Below, piece after piece: positions 45,291 through 55,679 of a stretch of DNA of 64,000 nucleotides. The DNA lies in assembly GCF_015711015.1 (NCBI RefSeq), contig NZ_CP064653.1, forward strand, positions 1,922,001-1,986,000, given 5' to 3'. The position numbers were made by a program, and so were the translations under genes. The notes below the pieces were generated by a model. The model had not been told where the DNA came from. It saw only the letters and a program-made list of their open reading frames with translations, and did not search any database. Numbering within the stretch: position 1 is the first letter of the stretch; the number at the start of each line of letters is the position of its first letter. This DNA comes from Methylomonas sp. LL1. GTDB lineage: Bacteria > Pseudomonadota > Gammaproteobacteria > Methylococcales > Methylomonadaceae.

Positions 45291-45573
45291 AGACGACCAC
45301 ACGTTGATTCGCAATCACCCTTACCCGATTATGAACAAGGGAATAAAACCGCGCATTGTAACATTAGATTGATGGCCGAATCAGCGGCGGTATCAAGTGC
45401 GAACAGGATAAGCCAGGGTGGATGGAGTAAAGCCACACCAACAACCACACTTCAACCGCCGGTTTTCTGCTTTGTCTCACTCCGCCCTTTCAAACAAGAG
45501 CGGGAAAAAGCTGCCGGAGTGAAGCATGAAAAATACACATTCAACGGGCGATCTAGCGATTAAGCCAAACTGG

Positions 45574-47826
45574 CTACTCGGTTTCGTCGAGTTTGATCCA
45601 GCGCAAACGATTGGCGTTGCTGACCACGGTCACCGATGACATCGCCATCGCCGCGCCGGCTATCATCGGATTCAACAATAGACCGAATAACGGGTACAAC
45701 AAGCCGGCGGCCACCGGAATACCGATGGTGTTATAGATGAATGCACCGAACAGGTTTTGCTTGATGTTGGTAACCGTCAACTTGGACAACGCCATCGCTT
45801 CCGCCACCTTCAGCAAAGAACCTTGCAACAACACCACATCCGCGCTTTCTATCGCCACATCGGTACCGGTGCCGATTGCGAAACCGACATCGGCTTGGGC
45901 CAAAGCCGGCGCGTCGTTAATACCATCGCCGACCATGCCGACGATTTCGCCCCGAGCCTGCAGTTCTTTCACCACGGCGGCTTTATCCCGCGGCAACACT
46001 TGCGCCCGAATTTCGCTTATGCCGGCTTGAGCCGCAATCGCTTTCGCGGTAATTTCGTTGTCGCCGGTGACCATCAATACCCGCACGCCGAGGCGCTGTA
46101 ACTGTTGCACGGCTTGCGCCGAGTCGGCCTTGATCGGATCGGCCACCGACACGATACCGACCACGGCCTGATCGACCGCCAACAGCATCGGCGTTTGTCC
46201 CAACGCGGCCAATTCGATCATTTTATCGTGGTGAGATTCGATGGAAACGTTGTTTTCGGCCATCAGCGCGGCATTGCCCAGCAGCCAATGCTGATCGGCA
46301 ATCCGGCCGGTAATACCATGTCCGGCCACGGATTGAAATTTCCTGACCTTGTCGAGTTTGAGCCGTTGATCTTCCGCCGCCGCCAGTACCGCCGCCGCCA
46401 AGGGATGCTCGGACCCCGACTCCAGACTGGCCGCGCGTTGCAATACTTGTTCTTCACTATAGCCTTCGAACGCGGCCACATGCGCCAGCGTCGGTTTACC
46501 GATGGTGACGGTACCGGTTTTATCCAGGATCAGGCAAGTCAGCTTGCCGGCTGTTTGCAGGGCTTCACCCTTACGGATCAACACCCCCATTTGCGCGGCG
46601 CGTCCGACCGCCACCATCACCGAAATCGGAGTTGCCAGTCCCAATGCACAGGGACAAGCAATCACCAACACGGTCATCGAAGTGACGAACGCATAACCCA
46701 GGGCCGGATCAGGCCCGAATATTAACCAGATAAAAAAGGTGAATACCGACAAAGCCACCACCGCCGGCACGAAAATACTGGCAATTTTATCGGCCAGTTT
46801 GGCCAAGGCCGGCTTGCTGCTCTGCGCCTGCCGCACGCTTTGAATAATCTGCGCCAACGCGGTATCGCGCCCGATACGGGTGGCGCTAAACAAAAAACTG
46901 CCGTTTTGATTGATGGTGCCGGCGGCCACCGTCGAACCAACCAGCTTTTCCACCGGCAAGGATTCGCCGGTCAACATCGATTCGTCGATGGTCGAATGCC
47001 CTTCCAGCAACACACCATCCACCGCGATTTTTTCGCCGGGCCTGACCCGCAAGGTTTCGCCCAACCCGACTTCTTCGATAGGGACGTCGATTTCCCGGCC
47101 CTCGCGCACCACGCGCGCGGTACGCGGCTGCAAGCCGATCAGCGCCCGGATGGCGGCCGAGGTTTTACCGCGCGCGCGGGTTTCCAAGGCACTGCCTAAA
47201 TTGATAAACGCCAAGATCACCGCCGAGGCTTCGAAATAAGCATGATTGGACAACGACGGCAGTTGGTCGGAATAATCGATCACAATCGACGAATACAGCC
47301 AGGCGGAACCGGTACCCAGGGCAATCAAGGTATCCATATTGGCCTGCTTGACCCTCAACAATTTGATCGCACTGGTGAAAAAATGCCCGCCGGAATAGAA
47401 CATCACCACCAAGGTCAGCAAGGCTACATTGGTCCAAAAACCGGTGCCTTCGGCGGTTCCCATCAGCGGAAACCAATCCAGATGCGCGCCCAGCATCAGC
47501 GGTAGACCCAACGCGCCGGCCACCCCGGCTTTCCGCATCAGATCGAGGTAGCGCTCCTCCTCCTGCTTTTCCTCGTCGGCCGGATCCTCGAAGCCTTCCA
47601 TCACCGCCGCATCGTAACCGGCTTGTTTCAAGGCGGTCTTCAATAACTCGTGGTCGGCGACACCGGTCACCACGGCGGAATGGTCGGCGAAATTGACATT
47701 GACATTGCTAACCCCCTCGACCGATTGCAACGCGGTTTCGACGGCGGCGATACAGCCCGCGCAACGCATCCCCAAGATGGATAACCGAGTTTCTTGTTCC
47801 TGATTAATCTCTTGCTCACTATTCAT
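45574..47826 (-). CDS. copA: Copper-translocating P1B-type ATPase
   Basis: A 750-residue P-type ATPase. One N-terminal HMA domain has MRCAGC (C22, C25). The eight-helix core carries TGES (286-289), CPC in helix 6 (391-393), phosphorylation Asp D435 (DKTGT), the nucleotide-binding HP (SEHPLAAA) and [10 protein letters not shown]. The helix 7/8 residues ([27 protein letters not shown]) fit the Cu+ (IB-1) class. It exports Cu+ to the periplasm. A small HMA chaperone gene lies just upstream on the same strand. Confidence 0.93.
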   Translation of the reverse strand: MNSEQEINQEQETRLSILGMRCAGCIAAVETALQSVEGVSNVNVNFADHSAVVTGVADHELLKTALKQAGYDAAVMEGFEDPADEEKQEEERYLDLMRKAGVAGALGLPLMLGAHLDWFPLMGTAEGTGFWTNVALLTLVVMFYSGGHFFTSAIKLLRVKQANMDTLIALGTGSAWLYSSIVIDYSDQLPSLSNHAYFEASAVILAFINLGSALETRARGKTSAAIRALIGLQPRTARVVREGREIDVPIEEVGLGETLRVRPGEKIAVDGVLLEGHSTIDESMLTGESLPVEKLVGSTVAAGTINQNGSFLFSATRIGRDTALAQIIQSVRQAQSSKPALAKLADKIASIFVPAVVALSVFTFFIWLIFGPDPALGYAFVTSMTVLVIACPCALGLATPISVMVAVGRAAQMGVLIRKGEALQTAGKLTCLILDKTGTVTIGKPTLAHVAAFEGYSEEQVLQRAASLESGSEHPLAAAVLAAAEDQRLKLDKVRKFQSVAGHGITGRIADQHWLLGNAALMAENNVSIESHHDKMIELAALGQTPMLLAVDQAVVGIVSVADPIKADSAQAVQQLQRLGVRVLMVTGDNEITAKAIAAQAGISEIRAQVLPRDKAAVVKELQARGEIVGMVGDGINDAPALAQADVGFAIGTGTDVAIESADVVLLQGSLLKVAEAMALSKLTVTNIKQNLFGAFIYNTIGIPVAAGLLYPLFGLLLNPMIAGAAMAMSSVTVVSNANRLRWIKLDETE

Positions 47827-47879
47827 AACAACCTGCTTGGCTGGGTAGTCTCAAAAACCTGGGGATGCGAAAATCTCGC

Positions 47880-48089
47880 TCACTCGACCGAAAATCCGGC
47901 GTCGATGATGGCATCTTCAATCTCATCGAGATCGGTTTTATCCGGATCATATTCGACATCGACCCGCTTATCCTGGTGCGATGCCTTGACCGATACCACG
48001 CCGTCAATAGCCGATACGGCCGTGTTTACGGTATTTTCACAGCCGCCGCATTTCATGCCGCTTACGTTGATTGATACAGTTTCGGACAT
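47880..48089 (-). CDS. Copper chaperone, CopZ-like
   Basis: A 69-residue single HMA domain with the metal site GMKCGGCENT. It lies 53 bases upstream of copA and would deliver Cu+ to it. I looked for a CueR-type palindrome upstream (48090-48226) and did not find a convincing one. Confidence 0.88.
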   Translation of the reverse strand: MSETVSINVSGMKCGGCENTVNTAVSAIDGVVSVKASHQDKRVDVEYDPDKTDLDEIEDAIIDAGFSVE

Positions 48090-48226
48090 AATGTTCCTCC
48101 AATTGATTTAAATAGCTTAATAGAATTTAGGTTAACCCTAGAGCACGCTCGACTAAATTTTACCGCTCATGGTATAAGGCGCTCATGTTTCCATCATAGT
48201 TCAACGCCTCTTCATTCGTAAACTAA

Positions 48227-49429
48227 ATGACAGACTTCCTGATAGGTCGCCAGCAAATTCTGGACAATAAACTTAACACGTTTGCCTATGAAGTCCTGTT
48301 TCGCGGTAAGGATTTCGACTTATCGGCCAAGGAAGGCGCTACTTGCGCCACCAACCAGGTCATTACCGATACCATCCTGGAAATCGGCCTGAATGAACTG
48401 GTGGGCCCGCATCTGGCGTTCATCAATTTCACGACCCAAAACCTGCTGGAAAAAACCCCGCTTCACCTGCCTAAGGACCGGATTGTGATCGAAGTTCTGG
48501 AGAATGTGGAGGTGGATACCCTAATTATCAACAATCTGCGCGAATTATCCGACCAAGGCTATACCATCGCGCTGGACGATTTCGTACTGTCGCCGAATTG
48601 GGTGCCCTTATTGGAATTCGTCGACATCATCAAACTGGACATCCTGGCCAACAGCCTGGAACAAACTCGACAACTAATCGAAAAACTAAAACCCTACAAA
48701 CTTAAATTACTGGCGGAAAAAGTCGAAACCCACCAGGAATTTGAATTACTGCGCGAATGGGGTTGCGAGCTATTTCAAGGCTTTTTCTTCAGCAAACCCA
48801 ACATCGTCGAGGGCAAACGGCTGGATGTACATCAGACGGCGGCCATTCAATTATTAGCAGCCATCAACCAGGAAGATGCCGGATTTAAGGAAATCGGCAA
48901 AACCATCTCGCAAGACGTGGCCTTGAGTTACAAATTATTGCACTACATAAACTCCGCCTATTTTTCTATACCCAATAAAATAGAATCGATTCAACACGCC
49001 CTCACCTACCTGGGTTTGAGAGAAATCCGGCGCTGGGTAAATATTCTGACCTTATCGTCGATGTCGGCAAAACCGCCCTCGGTGCTGCAACAGCTCCTGG
49101 TCCGAGCCAAAATGTGCGAACTGCTGGCGGTTGAAATCCATCAAGATCGCGACACTTATTTTTTAATCGGCCTATTGTCGGGCTTGGATAGTATTTTGGA
49201 TCAACCGTTGGAAACGGCCCTGAAACACTTACCCCTATCCCACGATGTCGGCAGTGCGATTTTGTATAAAACAGGATTGGCCGGAGAAGCGTTACAATAT
49301 GCGCTGGATTATGAGCGTTGGGAAATTCAAGGCTCTACTTTCCGTAACATTCAACCTCAACGCATCGCCGCCATCTACTTGGAGTGTATCCAGTGGTGGA
49401 GCACCAGCATTTATCCTTTTATCCGCTAA
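48227..49429 (+). CDS. EAL-HDOD domain signalling protein
   Basis: A 400-residue cytoplasmic protein of the YuxH/CdgJ type. An EAL domain (about 1-200) is followed by HDOD (about 200-390). The EAL motif reads EVL (YEVLFRG); other site residues remain (INFTTQN, VIEVLE, ALDDF, KLD, AEKVE, FQGFFF). It may hydrolyse or only bind cyclic di-GMP; sequence alone does not decide. It probably acts opposite the diguanylate cyclase at 16524. Confidence 0.88.
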   Translation: MTDFLIGRQQILDNKLNTFAYEVLFRGKDFDLSAKEGATCATNQVITDTILEIGLNELVGPHLAFINFTTQNLLEKTPLHLPKDRIVIEVLENVEVDTLIINNLRELSDQGYTIALDDFVLSPNWVPLLEFVDIIKLDILANSLEQTRQLIEKLKPYKLKLLAEKVETHQEFELLREWGCELFQGFFFSKPNIVEGKRLDVHQTAAIQLLAAINQEDAGFKEIGKTISQDVALSYKLLHYINSAYFSIPNKIESIQHALTYLGLREIRRWVNILTLSSMSAKPPSVLQQLLVRAKMCELLAVEIHQDRDTYFLIGLLSGLDSILDQPLETALKHLPLSHDVGSAILYKTGLAGEALQYALDYERWEIQGSTFRNIQPQRIAAIYLECIQWWSTSIYPFIR

Positions 49430-49446
49430 CCCTTGCAACAATCACC

Positions 49447-49884
49447 ATGAAAAAAAGTTTGACCTTATTACTTGCCGGATTGCTGTTCAGCGCGCAACTA
49501 CTGGCGGACGAACTGAAGAGCGTAAGCCCCGAGCAATTACTCGACATGCAGCAAAACCGGAATGCGCTGGTGATCGATGTGCGCACCGAAGCCGAATGGC
49601 AAGCTTCCGGCGTCATTTCCAATAGCCATAAACTGCAGTCGTTCGACAATCAGGGCGCATTCGATCAGAATCCATGGCTAGCTAGTCTGGAAAAGCTCAA
49701 ATCATCGCCCGACCAACCGGTTATTCTGGTGTGCCGCTCCGGCAACCGCAGCGGCAAAGTCGGCGCGTTGCTGGCTCGGCAACTGGGCATGAAAAATATC
49801 TACCATCTGGAAAACGGCCTGCAATCCTGGATTAAGTCCGGGCATCCGCTTTCACCCAATTGTCTGGCCATAGCCTGCAAATAA
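49447..49884 (+). CDS. Periplasmic rhodanese-like protein
   Basis: A 145-residue protein with a signal peptide (KKSLTLLLAGLLFSAQLLA) and one rhodanese domain: VIDVRTEAEW and the active-site loop CRSGNRS with the catalytic Cys. It transfers sulfane sulfur to thiophilic acceptors. The open frame begins at 49384, but the ATG at 49447 opens the signal peptide. A run-on of four genes (EAL-HDOD, rhodanese, hflD, mutM) follows with tiny gaps. Confidence 0.88.
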   Translation: MKKSLTLLLAGLLFSAQLLADELKSVSPEQLLDMQQNRNALVIDVRTEAEWQASGVISNSHKLQSFDNQGAFDQNPWLASLEKLKSSPDQPVILVCRSGNRSGKVGALLARQLGMKNIYHLENGLQSWIKSGHPLSPNCLAIACK

Positions 49885-49889
49885 ACACC

Positions 49890-50513
49890 ATGTCATTAGT
49901 CTCGCTCAGTAATCAGACCGTCGCCCTGGCCGGTATTGCTCAGGCCTGCTCCCTGGTCCGGCAATTAGCCACAAGCGGTAACGCCGACTCGGCGGCGATG
50001 GCCGCCAGCATAGGCAGTTTGCTAAAAATCGACTCGGCTAGCGTAATCGATGTTTTTGGCGGCTTGCCGGGAATCCAGCTCGGCCTGCAACAACTCGACA
50101 AGCAATTGACCAGCCGGGTAGTATCCAATCCGGAGCAAGCCCGCTATGCAGCCCAATTGGTCCATTTGCAAAAACAACTCAACAAAAACCCCGACATGCT
50201 GAACACGATTCGGATCGGCATCACCAAGGCTCAGGCCCAATCCGAGCATTTCGGCGTGATGCATGAAAATGTGCTGGCCAATCTGGCCGAAATTTACCAT
50301 GCCACGATCAGCACGTTACAGCCGCGCATCATGATCAACGGCGACCCGCAATATCTGGGTAACCAGGCCACGGTGAATAAAATTCGCGCCTTGCTGCTGG
50401 CCGGCATACGCGCCAGCCTGTTATGGCGCCAATGCGGCGGCAGCCGCTGGCATTTGCTGTTATCACGCAAAAAACTGCAAGACGAAGCCAACCGATTATT
50501 GTCGCAAATTTAA
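49890..50513 (+). CDS. hflD: High frequency lysogenization protein HflD homologue
   Basis: A 207-residue all-helical protein with the HflD start NQTVALAGIAQACSLV and the conserved GLPGIQLGLQQL-like region. In E. coli it is membrane-associated, interacts with phage lambda CII and lies beside mnmA and purB. Here it is separated from them and sits between the rhodanese and mutM. Start at ATG 49890. Confidence 0.88.
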   Translation: MSLVSLSNQTVALAGIAQACSLVRQLATSGNADSAAMAASIGSLLKIDSASVIDVFGGLPGIQLGLQQLDKQLTSRVVSNPEQARYAAQLVHLQKQLNKNPDMLNTIRIGITKAQAQSEHFGVMHENVLANLAEIYHATISTLQPRIMINGDPQYLGNQATVNKIRALLLAGIRASLLWRQCGGSRWHLLLSRKKLQDEANRLLSQI

Positions 50514-50517
50514 CACC

Positions 50518-51333
50518 ATGCCCGAATTACCCGAAGTCGAAACCACTTGCCGCGGCATCGCGCCGCATATCCAAGGCAAGGTTTTCCAACAAATCATCGT
50601 ACGCCAGCCGCAATTGCGCTGGCCGGTTTCGGATGGCTTGGCGGCCACGCTGGCCGGTTTGAGTTTGTCTCGGGTCAGCCGGCGCGGTAAATATTTATTG
50701 CTGGCCACGGAACCCGGCACGTTGATCCTGCATTTGGGCATGTCCGGTAATCTGCGCATTACCGGACTGGGCCAGGAGATAGGCAAACACGACCATGTCG
50801 ATTTCGTGTTTAACGACGGCACGGTATTACGCTTCAACGACCCGCGTAAGTTTGGCGCGGTCCTGTGGACCGATACTCCCGTCGAGCAGCATCCCTTACT
50901 GGCCGGTTTAGGTCCGGAACCATTATCGGATGCTTTCGGCGCCGATTACTTGTTCAGCCACAGCCGAAACCGGCGGGCGCCGATCAAAAACTTGATCATG
51001 GATAGCCATCTAGTCGTGGGGGTCGGCAACATTTATGCCAGCGAATCACTATTTTTAGCGGGCTTGCACCCGAACAGGCCGGCCGGAGACATCGGCTTAG
51101 CCGATTGCCAACGCTTGGCTGAAGCCATCAAAACCGTATTGCAACGAGCCATAGAGCAAGGCGGCACTACGTTGCGCGACTTTACCAACGCGGAAGGCAA
51201 ACCGGGTTATTTTCAACAATCGTTGTCGGTTTATGGCCGGAAAGGCCTGTCTTGCCTGAAATGCGCCGAGCCCATCCAACAGGTTAAAATCGGCCAACGG
51301 GCCAGCTATTTTTGTAAGGTCTGCCAACACTGA
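50518..51333 (+). CDS. mutM: Formamidopyrimidine-DNA glycosylase
   Basis: A 271-residue Fpg with the catalytic N-terminus PELPEVET (Pro2, Glu3), the conserved Lys in HLGMSGN-region DNA binding, the H2TH motif (NIYASESLFLAGLHP) and a C-terminal zinc finger (CLKC ... CKVC). It excises 8-oxoguanine and cuts the abasic site. Length is normal. Confidence 0.96.
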   Translation: MPELPEVETTCRGIAPHIQGKVFQQIIVRQPQLRWPVSDGLAATLAGLSLSRVSRRGKYLLLATEPGTLILHLGMSGNLRITGLGQEIGKHDHVDFVFNDGTVLRFNDPRKFGAVLWTDTPVEQHPLLAGLGPEPLSDAFGADYLFSHSRNRRAPIKNLIMDSHLVVGVGNIYASESLFLAGLHPNRPAGDIGLADCQRLAEAIKTVLQRAIEQGGTTLRDFTNAEGKPGYFQQSLSVYGRKGLSCLKCAEPIQQVKIGQRASYFCKVCQH

Positions 51334-51334
51334 T

Positions 51335-53035
51335 TCAGGCTTCTGTTTGCCAATCGAAAACGGCGGTTACCCGATTGCCGCTGCCATGAAAGGTCAAGCG
51401 CGAGCACAGGGTTTCCACCAGTTTTATGCCGCGTCCGCAAAAGCCGCTGTTGCAGTCCAACTCTTGCCGCCGCTGGCGCCAATCAAAACCACAACCGCTA
51501 TCCACGACTTTAATCGTCAATTGTCCACCCCGCCTTGTGGGCTTATGCGCGAACAGGAAGCGTATCAGGCCTTGCCGCCGGCTTTGCAGGCGTTCCTCTT
51601 TTAACTGATAAAAACGCATAAATCCCTCGGGCGTATCCTTGATGGCTGAATCCAGTTCCAATAGGCCGTGATCCAGCGCATTGGCGAACAATTCACTGAC
51701 AATCAAAAAGATCGCTTGACGGTGTTGCTGCAAACCCTGGATTTCCATCAAGGCATTTACCATGATCGGAATCGGATTAACGACAGCCAGGGTGTCGATA
51801 CCAAACTCCATCATGTTTTTCCAGTGCAATGCCTGTACAGTGCGTTTCGCTTGTTGCGCACTATTGTCGCGCCAGGGTACGTTCTCGACATCGCAAATGA
51901 TTTTGACGATAGTAATATCGTCTTTCTGGCTCAAGCCCTGGCTATACTCGGCAAGACGGCTTTGCAGACTCTCAAGGCCTTTACCCGGATGGCCGCTGAT
52001 CGCCTCGATCACGCGCTCGCTACCGAAGCACTCGCCATGGCCATTCTCGGCATCGAATACGCCATCGGTCAGCAAGTACAGATAATGATGGCGGCTAACA
52101 CTATAGTTTTGTTCTTCCAGTTCGATGTCTTCCTGAATGCCTAACGGGATGTTCTTGGATTTGATGGCCTTACAACTGCCATCGGCATGATTGACCAGAA
52201 AATGCTCGGGCAAGCCGCAAGTAATCAGATTCAAGGTTTTCGAATCGGGATACAACGCAACGGCGGTCGCCGCCAGAAACATGTTGGCCGGTAGCATTTT
52301 ATGCAGTTTGCCGTTAATCTCTCGAACAATGTCGGGCAGGGTGAAACCTTTCTGAGTCATGCCGTAAAACACTTCCGCCGTGGGCGTGGCGGCAACCGAT
52401 GCCGACAAACCATGGCCGGTAAAATCGCCCAGCAATAGATACAAATGATCGTCCGGCGTTTTCGCCACCAGCAATAAATCACCGTTAAACAAGGCCGTCG
52501 GCGATAAAACCGATTTGACCACATCGGTTTCCAGAAAGTGTCTTTTCAAGACATTGTCGAAAATTCTGACCGCGACTTCCTGTTCAATATCCATCCGCTG
52601 CTGGTAGTTCTGCAACTGTTCGCGTTGTTCGACCTCGTGCAGATGAAGCCGGCGTAATTTCAATGAAGACTGGATTTTGCTCAACAACAAACGGCCATTA
52701 ACCGGACGGGTAATATAGCTATCGATGCCCGCCCCCTCGAAACGATCCAATAAGGCATCATCGATGTTGTCGCAGATCACAACGACCGGCAGGTAGCTTT
52801 TCATCGCGGCGCGAATGGCTTTTACTTCATCGCACGAACAAACCTGTGTGCCGAGAACCAACAGATCAAGAGTACCGGCCAGCGTATACTCAAGGATCTG
52901 ATTTACCGAATCCGCAAGACGGCAATGGTAGCCTGCCGAAGACAGCATGCCTTGCACACTTTCCTGGCAAGAATGCTCGTTTTCAACCAGCACGATGCTG
53001 GCGGATTCTTGCGGAAGCGGGTTCTGGTTAATCAT
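51335..53035 (-). CDS. RsbU-type serine phosphatase with degenerate receiver and anti-sigma-type ATPase domain
   Basis: A 566-residue protein. Residues 1-125 are receiver-like but with VENE instead of the acidic pair, and G62 (in LVLGTQ) where the phosphoacceptor Asp belongs. A coiled coil follows, then a SpoIIE/PP2C phosphatase (GDLLL, GDFTGHGLSA, TDGVFDA, QKDDITIV). The C-terminal HATPase_c domain is of the RsbW type (SELFANALDHG, VVDSGCGFD, GRGIKLV). Phosphatase and kinase-like halves in one chain suggest control of an anti-sigma-factor antagonist; no STAS gene is nearby. The frame opens at TTG 53071, but the ATG at 53035 is more likely. Confidence 0.87.
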   Translation of the reverse strand: MINQNPLPQESASIVLVENEHSCQESVQGMLSSAGYHCRLADSVNQILEYTLAGTLDLLVLGTQVCSCDEVKAIRAAMKSYLPVVVICDNIDDALLDRFEGAGIDSYITRPVNGRLLLSKIQSSLKLRRLHLHEVEQREQLQNYQQRMDIEQEVAVRIFDNVLKRHFLETDVVKSVLSPTALFNGDLLLVAKTPDDHLYLLLGDFTGHGLSASVAATPTAEVFYGMTQKGFTLPDIVREINGKLHKMLPANMFLAATAVALYPDSKTLNLITCGLPEHFLVNHADGSCKAIKSKNIPLGIQEDIELEEQNYSVSRHHYLYLLTDGVFDAENGHGECFGSERVIEAISGHPGKGLESLQSRLAEYSQGLSQKDDITIVKIICDVENVPWRDNSAQQAKRTVQALHWKNMMEFGIDTLAVVNPIPIMVNALMEIQGLQQHRQAIFLIVSELFANALDHGLLELDSAIKDTPEGFMRFYQLKEERLQSRRQGLIRFLFAHKPTRRGGQLTIKVVDSGCGFDWRQRRQELDCNSGFCGRGIKLVETLCSRLTFHGSGNRVTAVFDWQTEA

Positions 53036-53137
53036 GGCGGATCTGTTAAAAGGCTCGTTGTAAGTGATCAAACCGCGACACTTGCTGTTACCGTATAATT
53101 TGGCTGATAGTGAACATCCACGTATCCATTAATTCTC

Positions 53138-53503
53138 ATGTCCATACTGTTTTTTCGATTACGAGGCGTACCAGAGGATGAAGCCGACGACATCCGCGAA
53201 TTGCTGAACGTCAACGGCATCACCTTCTATGAAACATCGGCCGGCAACTGGGGCATTTCCCTGCCGGCCATTTGGCTGCATCATCCCGACGATTTGCCCA
53301 AGGCCCAAATACTTTTCGACGACTATCAGCAACAGCGCACCGTCACGCAACGGGCCTTGTATCTCGAATTAAAGCAACAAAACCGGCAAGCCGGCTTTTG
53401 GCGGCATAACCTGAAAAAACCGTTCCGCTTTCTCGGCTACTGCGGTCTTTTAAGCCTGATCCTTTATATTTCGATCAAGTGGCTGTTCGAGTTAGGTCTG
53501 TAA
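53138..53503 (+). CDS. DUF6164-type small membrane protein
   Basis: A 121-residue protein. Residues 1-75 form a soluble fold (FFRLRGVPEDEADDIRELL ... GISLPAIWL) and one membrane helix lies near the C-terminus (about 98-117). It resembles the conserved DUF6164 family common in gammaproteobacteria, with no known role. It is divergent from the phosphatase gene. Confidence 0.7.
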   Translation: MSILFFRLRGVPEDEADDIRELLNVNGITFYETSAGNWGISLPAIWLHHPDDLPKAQILFDDYQQQRTVTQRALYLELKQQNRQAGFWRHNLKKPFRFLGYCGLLSLILYISIKWLFELGL

Positions 53504-53518
53504 GCTATCCGGTCAATG

Positions 53519-53761
53519 CTACTGTAAAATAGTCAGCATTTTCTGGACATGTTCCGCCACTTCCACGCCCAAATCGGTCAGATAGCCGCCATCCTTCTGC
53601 GTGGTAAGACCTTTCGAAAATAGCCGATCGGCGGCCTCGATCAGTTGCGCATCGGCTTTGGTATGTACTTTGACCCCTTCCTGGTGCGAGGCCAAATTGA
53701 ATAATGATAACAAATGAATTTCCGAGACGATTTCATCGCTTATACGCATTTCTTGCTCCAT
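53519..53761 (-). CDS. TIGR02647-family small protein
   Basis: An 80-residue protein (SDEIVSEIHLLSLFNLASHQEGVKVH ... DGGYLTDLGVEVAEHVQ region) matching a conserved gammaproteobacterial family proposed to bind DNA. It is soluble and helical. No function is known to me. Confidence 0.7.
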   Translation of the reverse strand: MEQEMRISDEIVSEIHLLSLFNLASHQEGVKVHTKADAQLIEAADRLFSKGLTTQKDGGYLTDLGVEVAEHVQKMLTILQ

Positions 53762-53777
53762 TTTGGAGAGTTAATAA

Positions 53778-54554
53778 TTAATTTGGGCTCAGCGTTAAAG
53801 CCAGCCAACTGTATACGCGTTTAATCACCATGCCGGGATCATGCTGATACGCGTGGTTTTCGCCATTGATCCTGATTTGCCGATATACCGGATTGTCCTT
53901 GGCCAACATGCGGCGTTGACGGGCGGTATCCACCACCTCGGGTAAATCAAACTCGGCATACAGGTCGAGAAAAGGCAGTGCAATTTTCGGAATAAACTGG
54001 CCTATTTGGGCCTGCGGCAAATCGCTGTCCGGCAGCGGCAGACTGATGGCGGCCAGCGCCAGCAAGGCGTCAGGATCCAAGCTAATGCTATAAGCCGCCA
54101 TGGCCGCCCCCATCCCATAACCAATAACGGCGATATTTTTAGCCCCCTTGCCGCGCAAAAACTCGACCGAAGCCCGGATGCGTTCACGGGCTTCGTCGAA
54201 CAAAGGATAGTAATCCGCCGCGCCGGCCCCGATTTCACGCAAGGGCAACTGCACGGCCAACGTGGTCCAGTTATGCTGGGGCAACACGGTGCGCAAACCA
54301 TGAATCAAAAATTGTTGATCGGGTTGCTCTCCCTGATCGTGCAACACAATGGCCGCATTGCTATTGTCGGATTTTTCCGCTTCGGTCAACAAACCTAAAA
54401 ACTTTTGATCGCCCGCATTTAACCAGACGATCTGTCCCATGCCGAGATTCCGTTGCAGATTGGCGGCATAATCCAGTTCACGAGGCTGGTCGCCGGCCAA
54501 GGCCATCTGCGCCAGAACCGAGCATCCCCAAAAAACCAACAACCGCGCTATCAC
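53778..54554 (-). CDS. DUF3530-like alpha/beta hydrolase, exported
   Basis: A 258-residue protein with a signal peptide (to about 20) and an alpha/beta hydrolase fold: AIVLHDQGEQ, then a nucleophile-elbow region GYGMGAAMAAY in which Met replaces the usual Ser (G-Y-G-M-G). That makes ordinary Ser-hydrolase chemistry doubtful. A His near NGENHAY fits the usual C-terminal His. It overlaps the PerM-like permease by ATGA. Confidence 0.75.
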   Translation of the reverse strand: MIARLLVFWGCSVLAQMALAGDQPRELDYAANLQRNLGMGQIVWLNAGDQKFLGLLTEAEKSDNSNAAIVLHDQGEQPDQQFLIHGLRTVLPQHNWTTLAVQLPLREIGAGAADYYPLFDEARERIRASVEFLRGKGAKNIAVIGYGMGAAMAAYSISLDPDALLALAAISLPLPDSDLPQAQIGQFIPKIALPFLDLYAEFDLPEVVDTARQRRMLAKDNPVYRQIRINGENHAYQHDPGMVIKRVYSWLALTLSPN

Positions 54555-55630
54555 AACCCGGAACCGCCGCCGTAAAAACCGCTAAAGGTGTAGCGTTCGT
54601 GGATGTGCCGCAACAATACCATGATGACCGAAGCCACCGGCAATGCCAGCAAGATGCCCAAAAAGCCGAACAATTGCCCGCCGGCCAACACGGCAAATAT
54701 CACCGCCACCGGATGTAGGCCGATTTTATTGCCCACCAACCAAGGGGTCAGCAGCATGCTTTCCAAGCTATGACCGACGGCAAAAACGATCAGCACCGAC
54801 ACTAAATGCATCGCATCCTGAAATTGCAGCAAAGCCGCCATGAAGGCCATGGTGATGCCGACGAAGGCCCCCATATACGGCACAAAACTGATCAAACCGG
54901 CAATCATACCTATCAATAGCGCCAAATCCAGCCCAATCGACAGTAAACCAACACTGTAGATCAGACCCAGGGCCAGCATCACATAAAACTGGCCGCGCAA
55001 AAACGCACCCAGCACGTCATCGGCTTCGGCGGCCAACATGCCGACGGTCGAGGCATAACGCCGCGGAAACAAGTCATGGACCCTAGCCACCAGGTCATCC
55101 CAATCCCGCAACAAATAAAACGTGATCACCGGAATCAACACCAAATTCATGACCCAACCAACGATGACGGCACCGGAATGCGATACCGATTTGATCAGGT
55201 TTTCGCTAACCGAAGAACCGTCTTGCCAGTAACTACGGATGTAGACTATCAATTGTTCGATCTTCAACGGTCTGATGCCCTTACCAAAATATTTCTGCAA
55301 GGTCGGAATCACCGATTTATTCAACCATTGTAAATACGAAGGCAGTTTATCGATGAACTCCCCGATTTGATATTCGATGGTCGGAATGATCACCAACATC
55401 AACGCCGTCGCCGTGACAATGATGCCCAGGAAAACCACGATGACCGCCCAGGTGCGGTTCAATCGGAAATTGCGGTATTTCAATATTTCCAGCCTATCGA
55501 CCAGAGGATCGCCCAAATAAGCCAGAATCGCGGCAACCGCAAAAGGCATCAGTATGGGCGCCAATAAATACAACAACCATCCCAGGGCCAAGGCAAAAGC
55601 CAATACCAACCATTTTTGCGAATCGCTCAT
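54551..55630 (-). CDS. AI-2E family transporter (PerM-like)
   Basis: A 359-residue membrane protein with seven or eight helices and the family stretch LIGMIAGLISFVPYMGAFVG and GHSLESMLLTPWLVG. Members include PerM, TqsA and Na+/H+ antiporters; the substrate here is open. It is translationally coupled to the hydrolase-like gene downstream (54551-54554). Confidence 0.88.
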   Translation of the reverse strand: MSDSQKWLVLAFALALGWLLYLLAPILMPFAVAAILAYLGDPLVDRLEILKYRNFRLNRTWAVIVVFLGIIVTATALMLVIIPTIEYQIGEFIDKLPSYLQWLNKSVIPTLQKYFGKGIRPLKIEQLIVYIRSYWQDGSSVSENLIKSVSHSGAVIVGWVMNLVLIPVITFYLLRDWDDLVARVHDLFPRRYASTVGMLAAEADDVLGAFLRGQFYVMLALGLIYSVGLLSIGLDLALLIGMIAGLISFVPYMGAFVGITMAFMAALLQFQDAMHLVSVLIVFAVGHSLESMLLTPWLVGNKIGLHPVAVIFAVLAGGQLFGFLGILLALPVASVIMVLLRHIHERYTFSGFYGGGSGL

Positions 55631-55679
55631 ACCGATGACTATTTTACTTTATTAATGGAATAATGCGGTTTGACGGCAA

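Noticed and set aside
48090-48226. CueR-type operator before the copper chaperone
   Set aside because: No convincing ACCTTGC/GCAAGGT-like palindrome was found.
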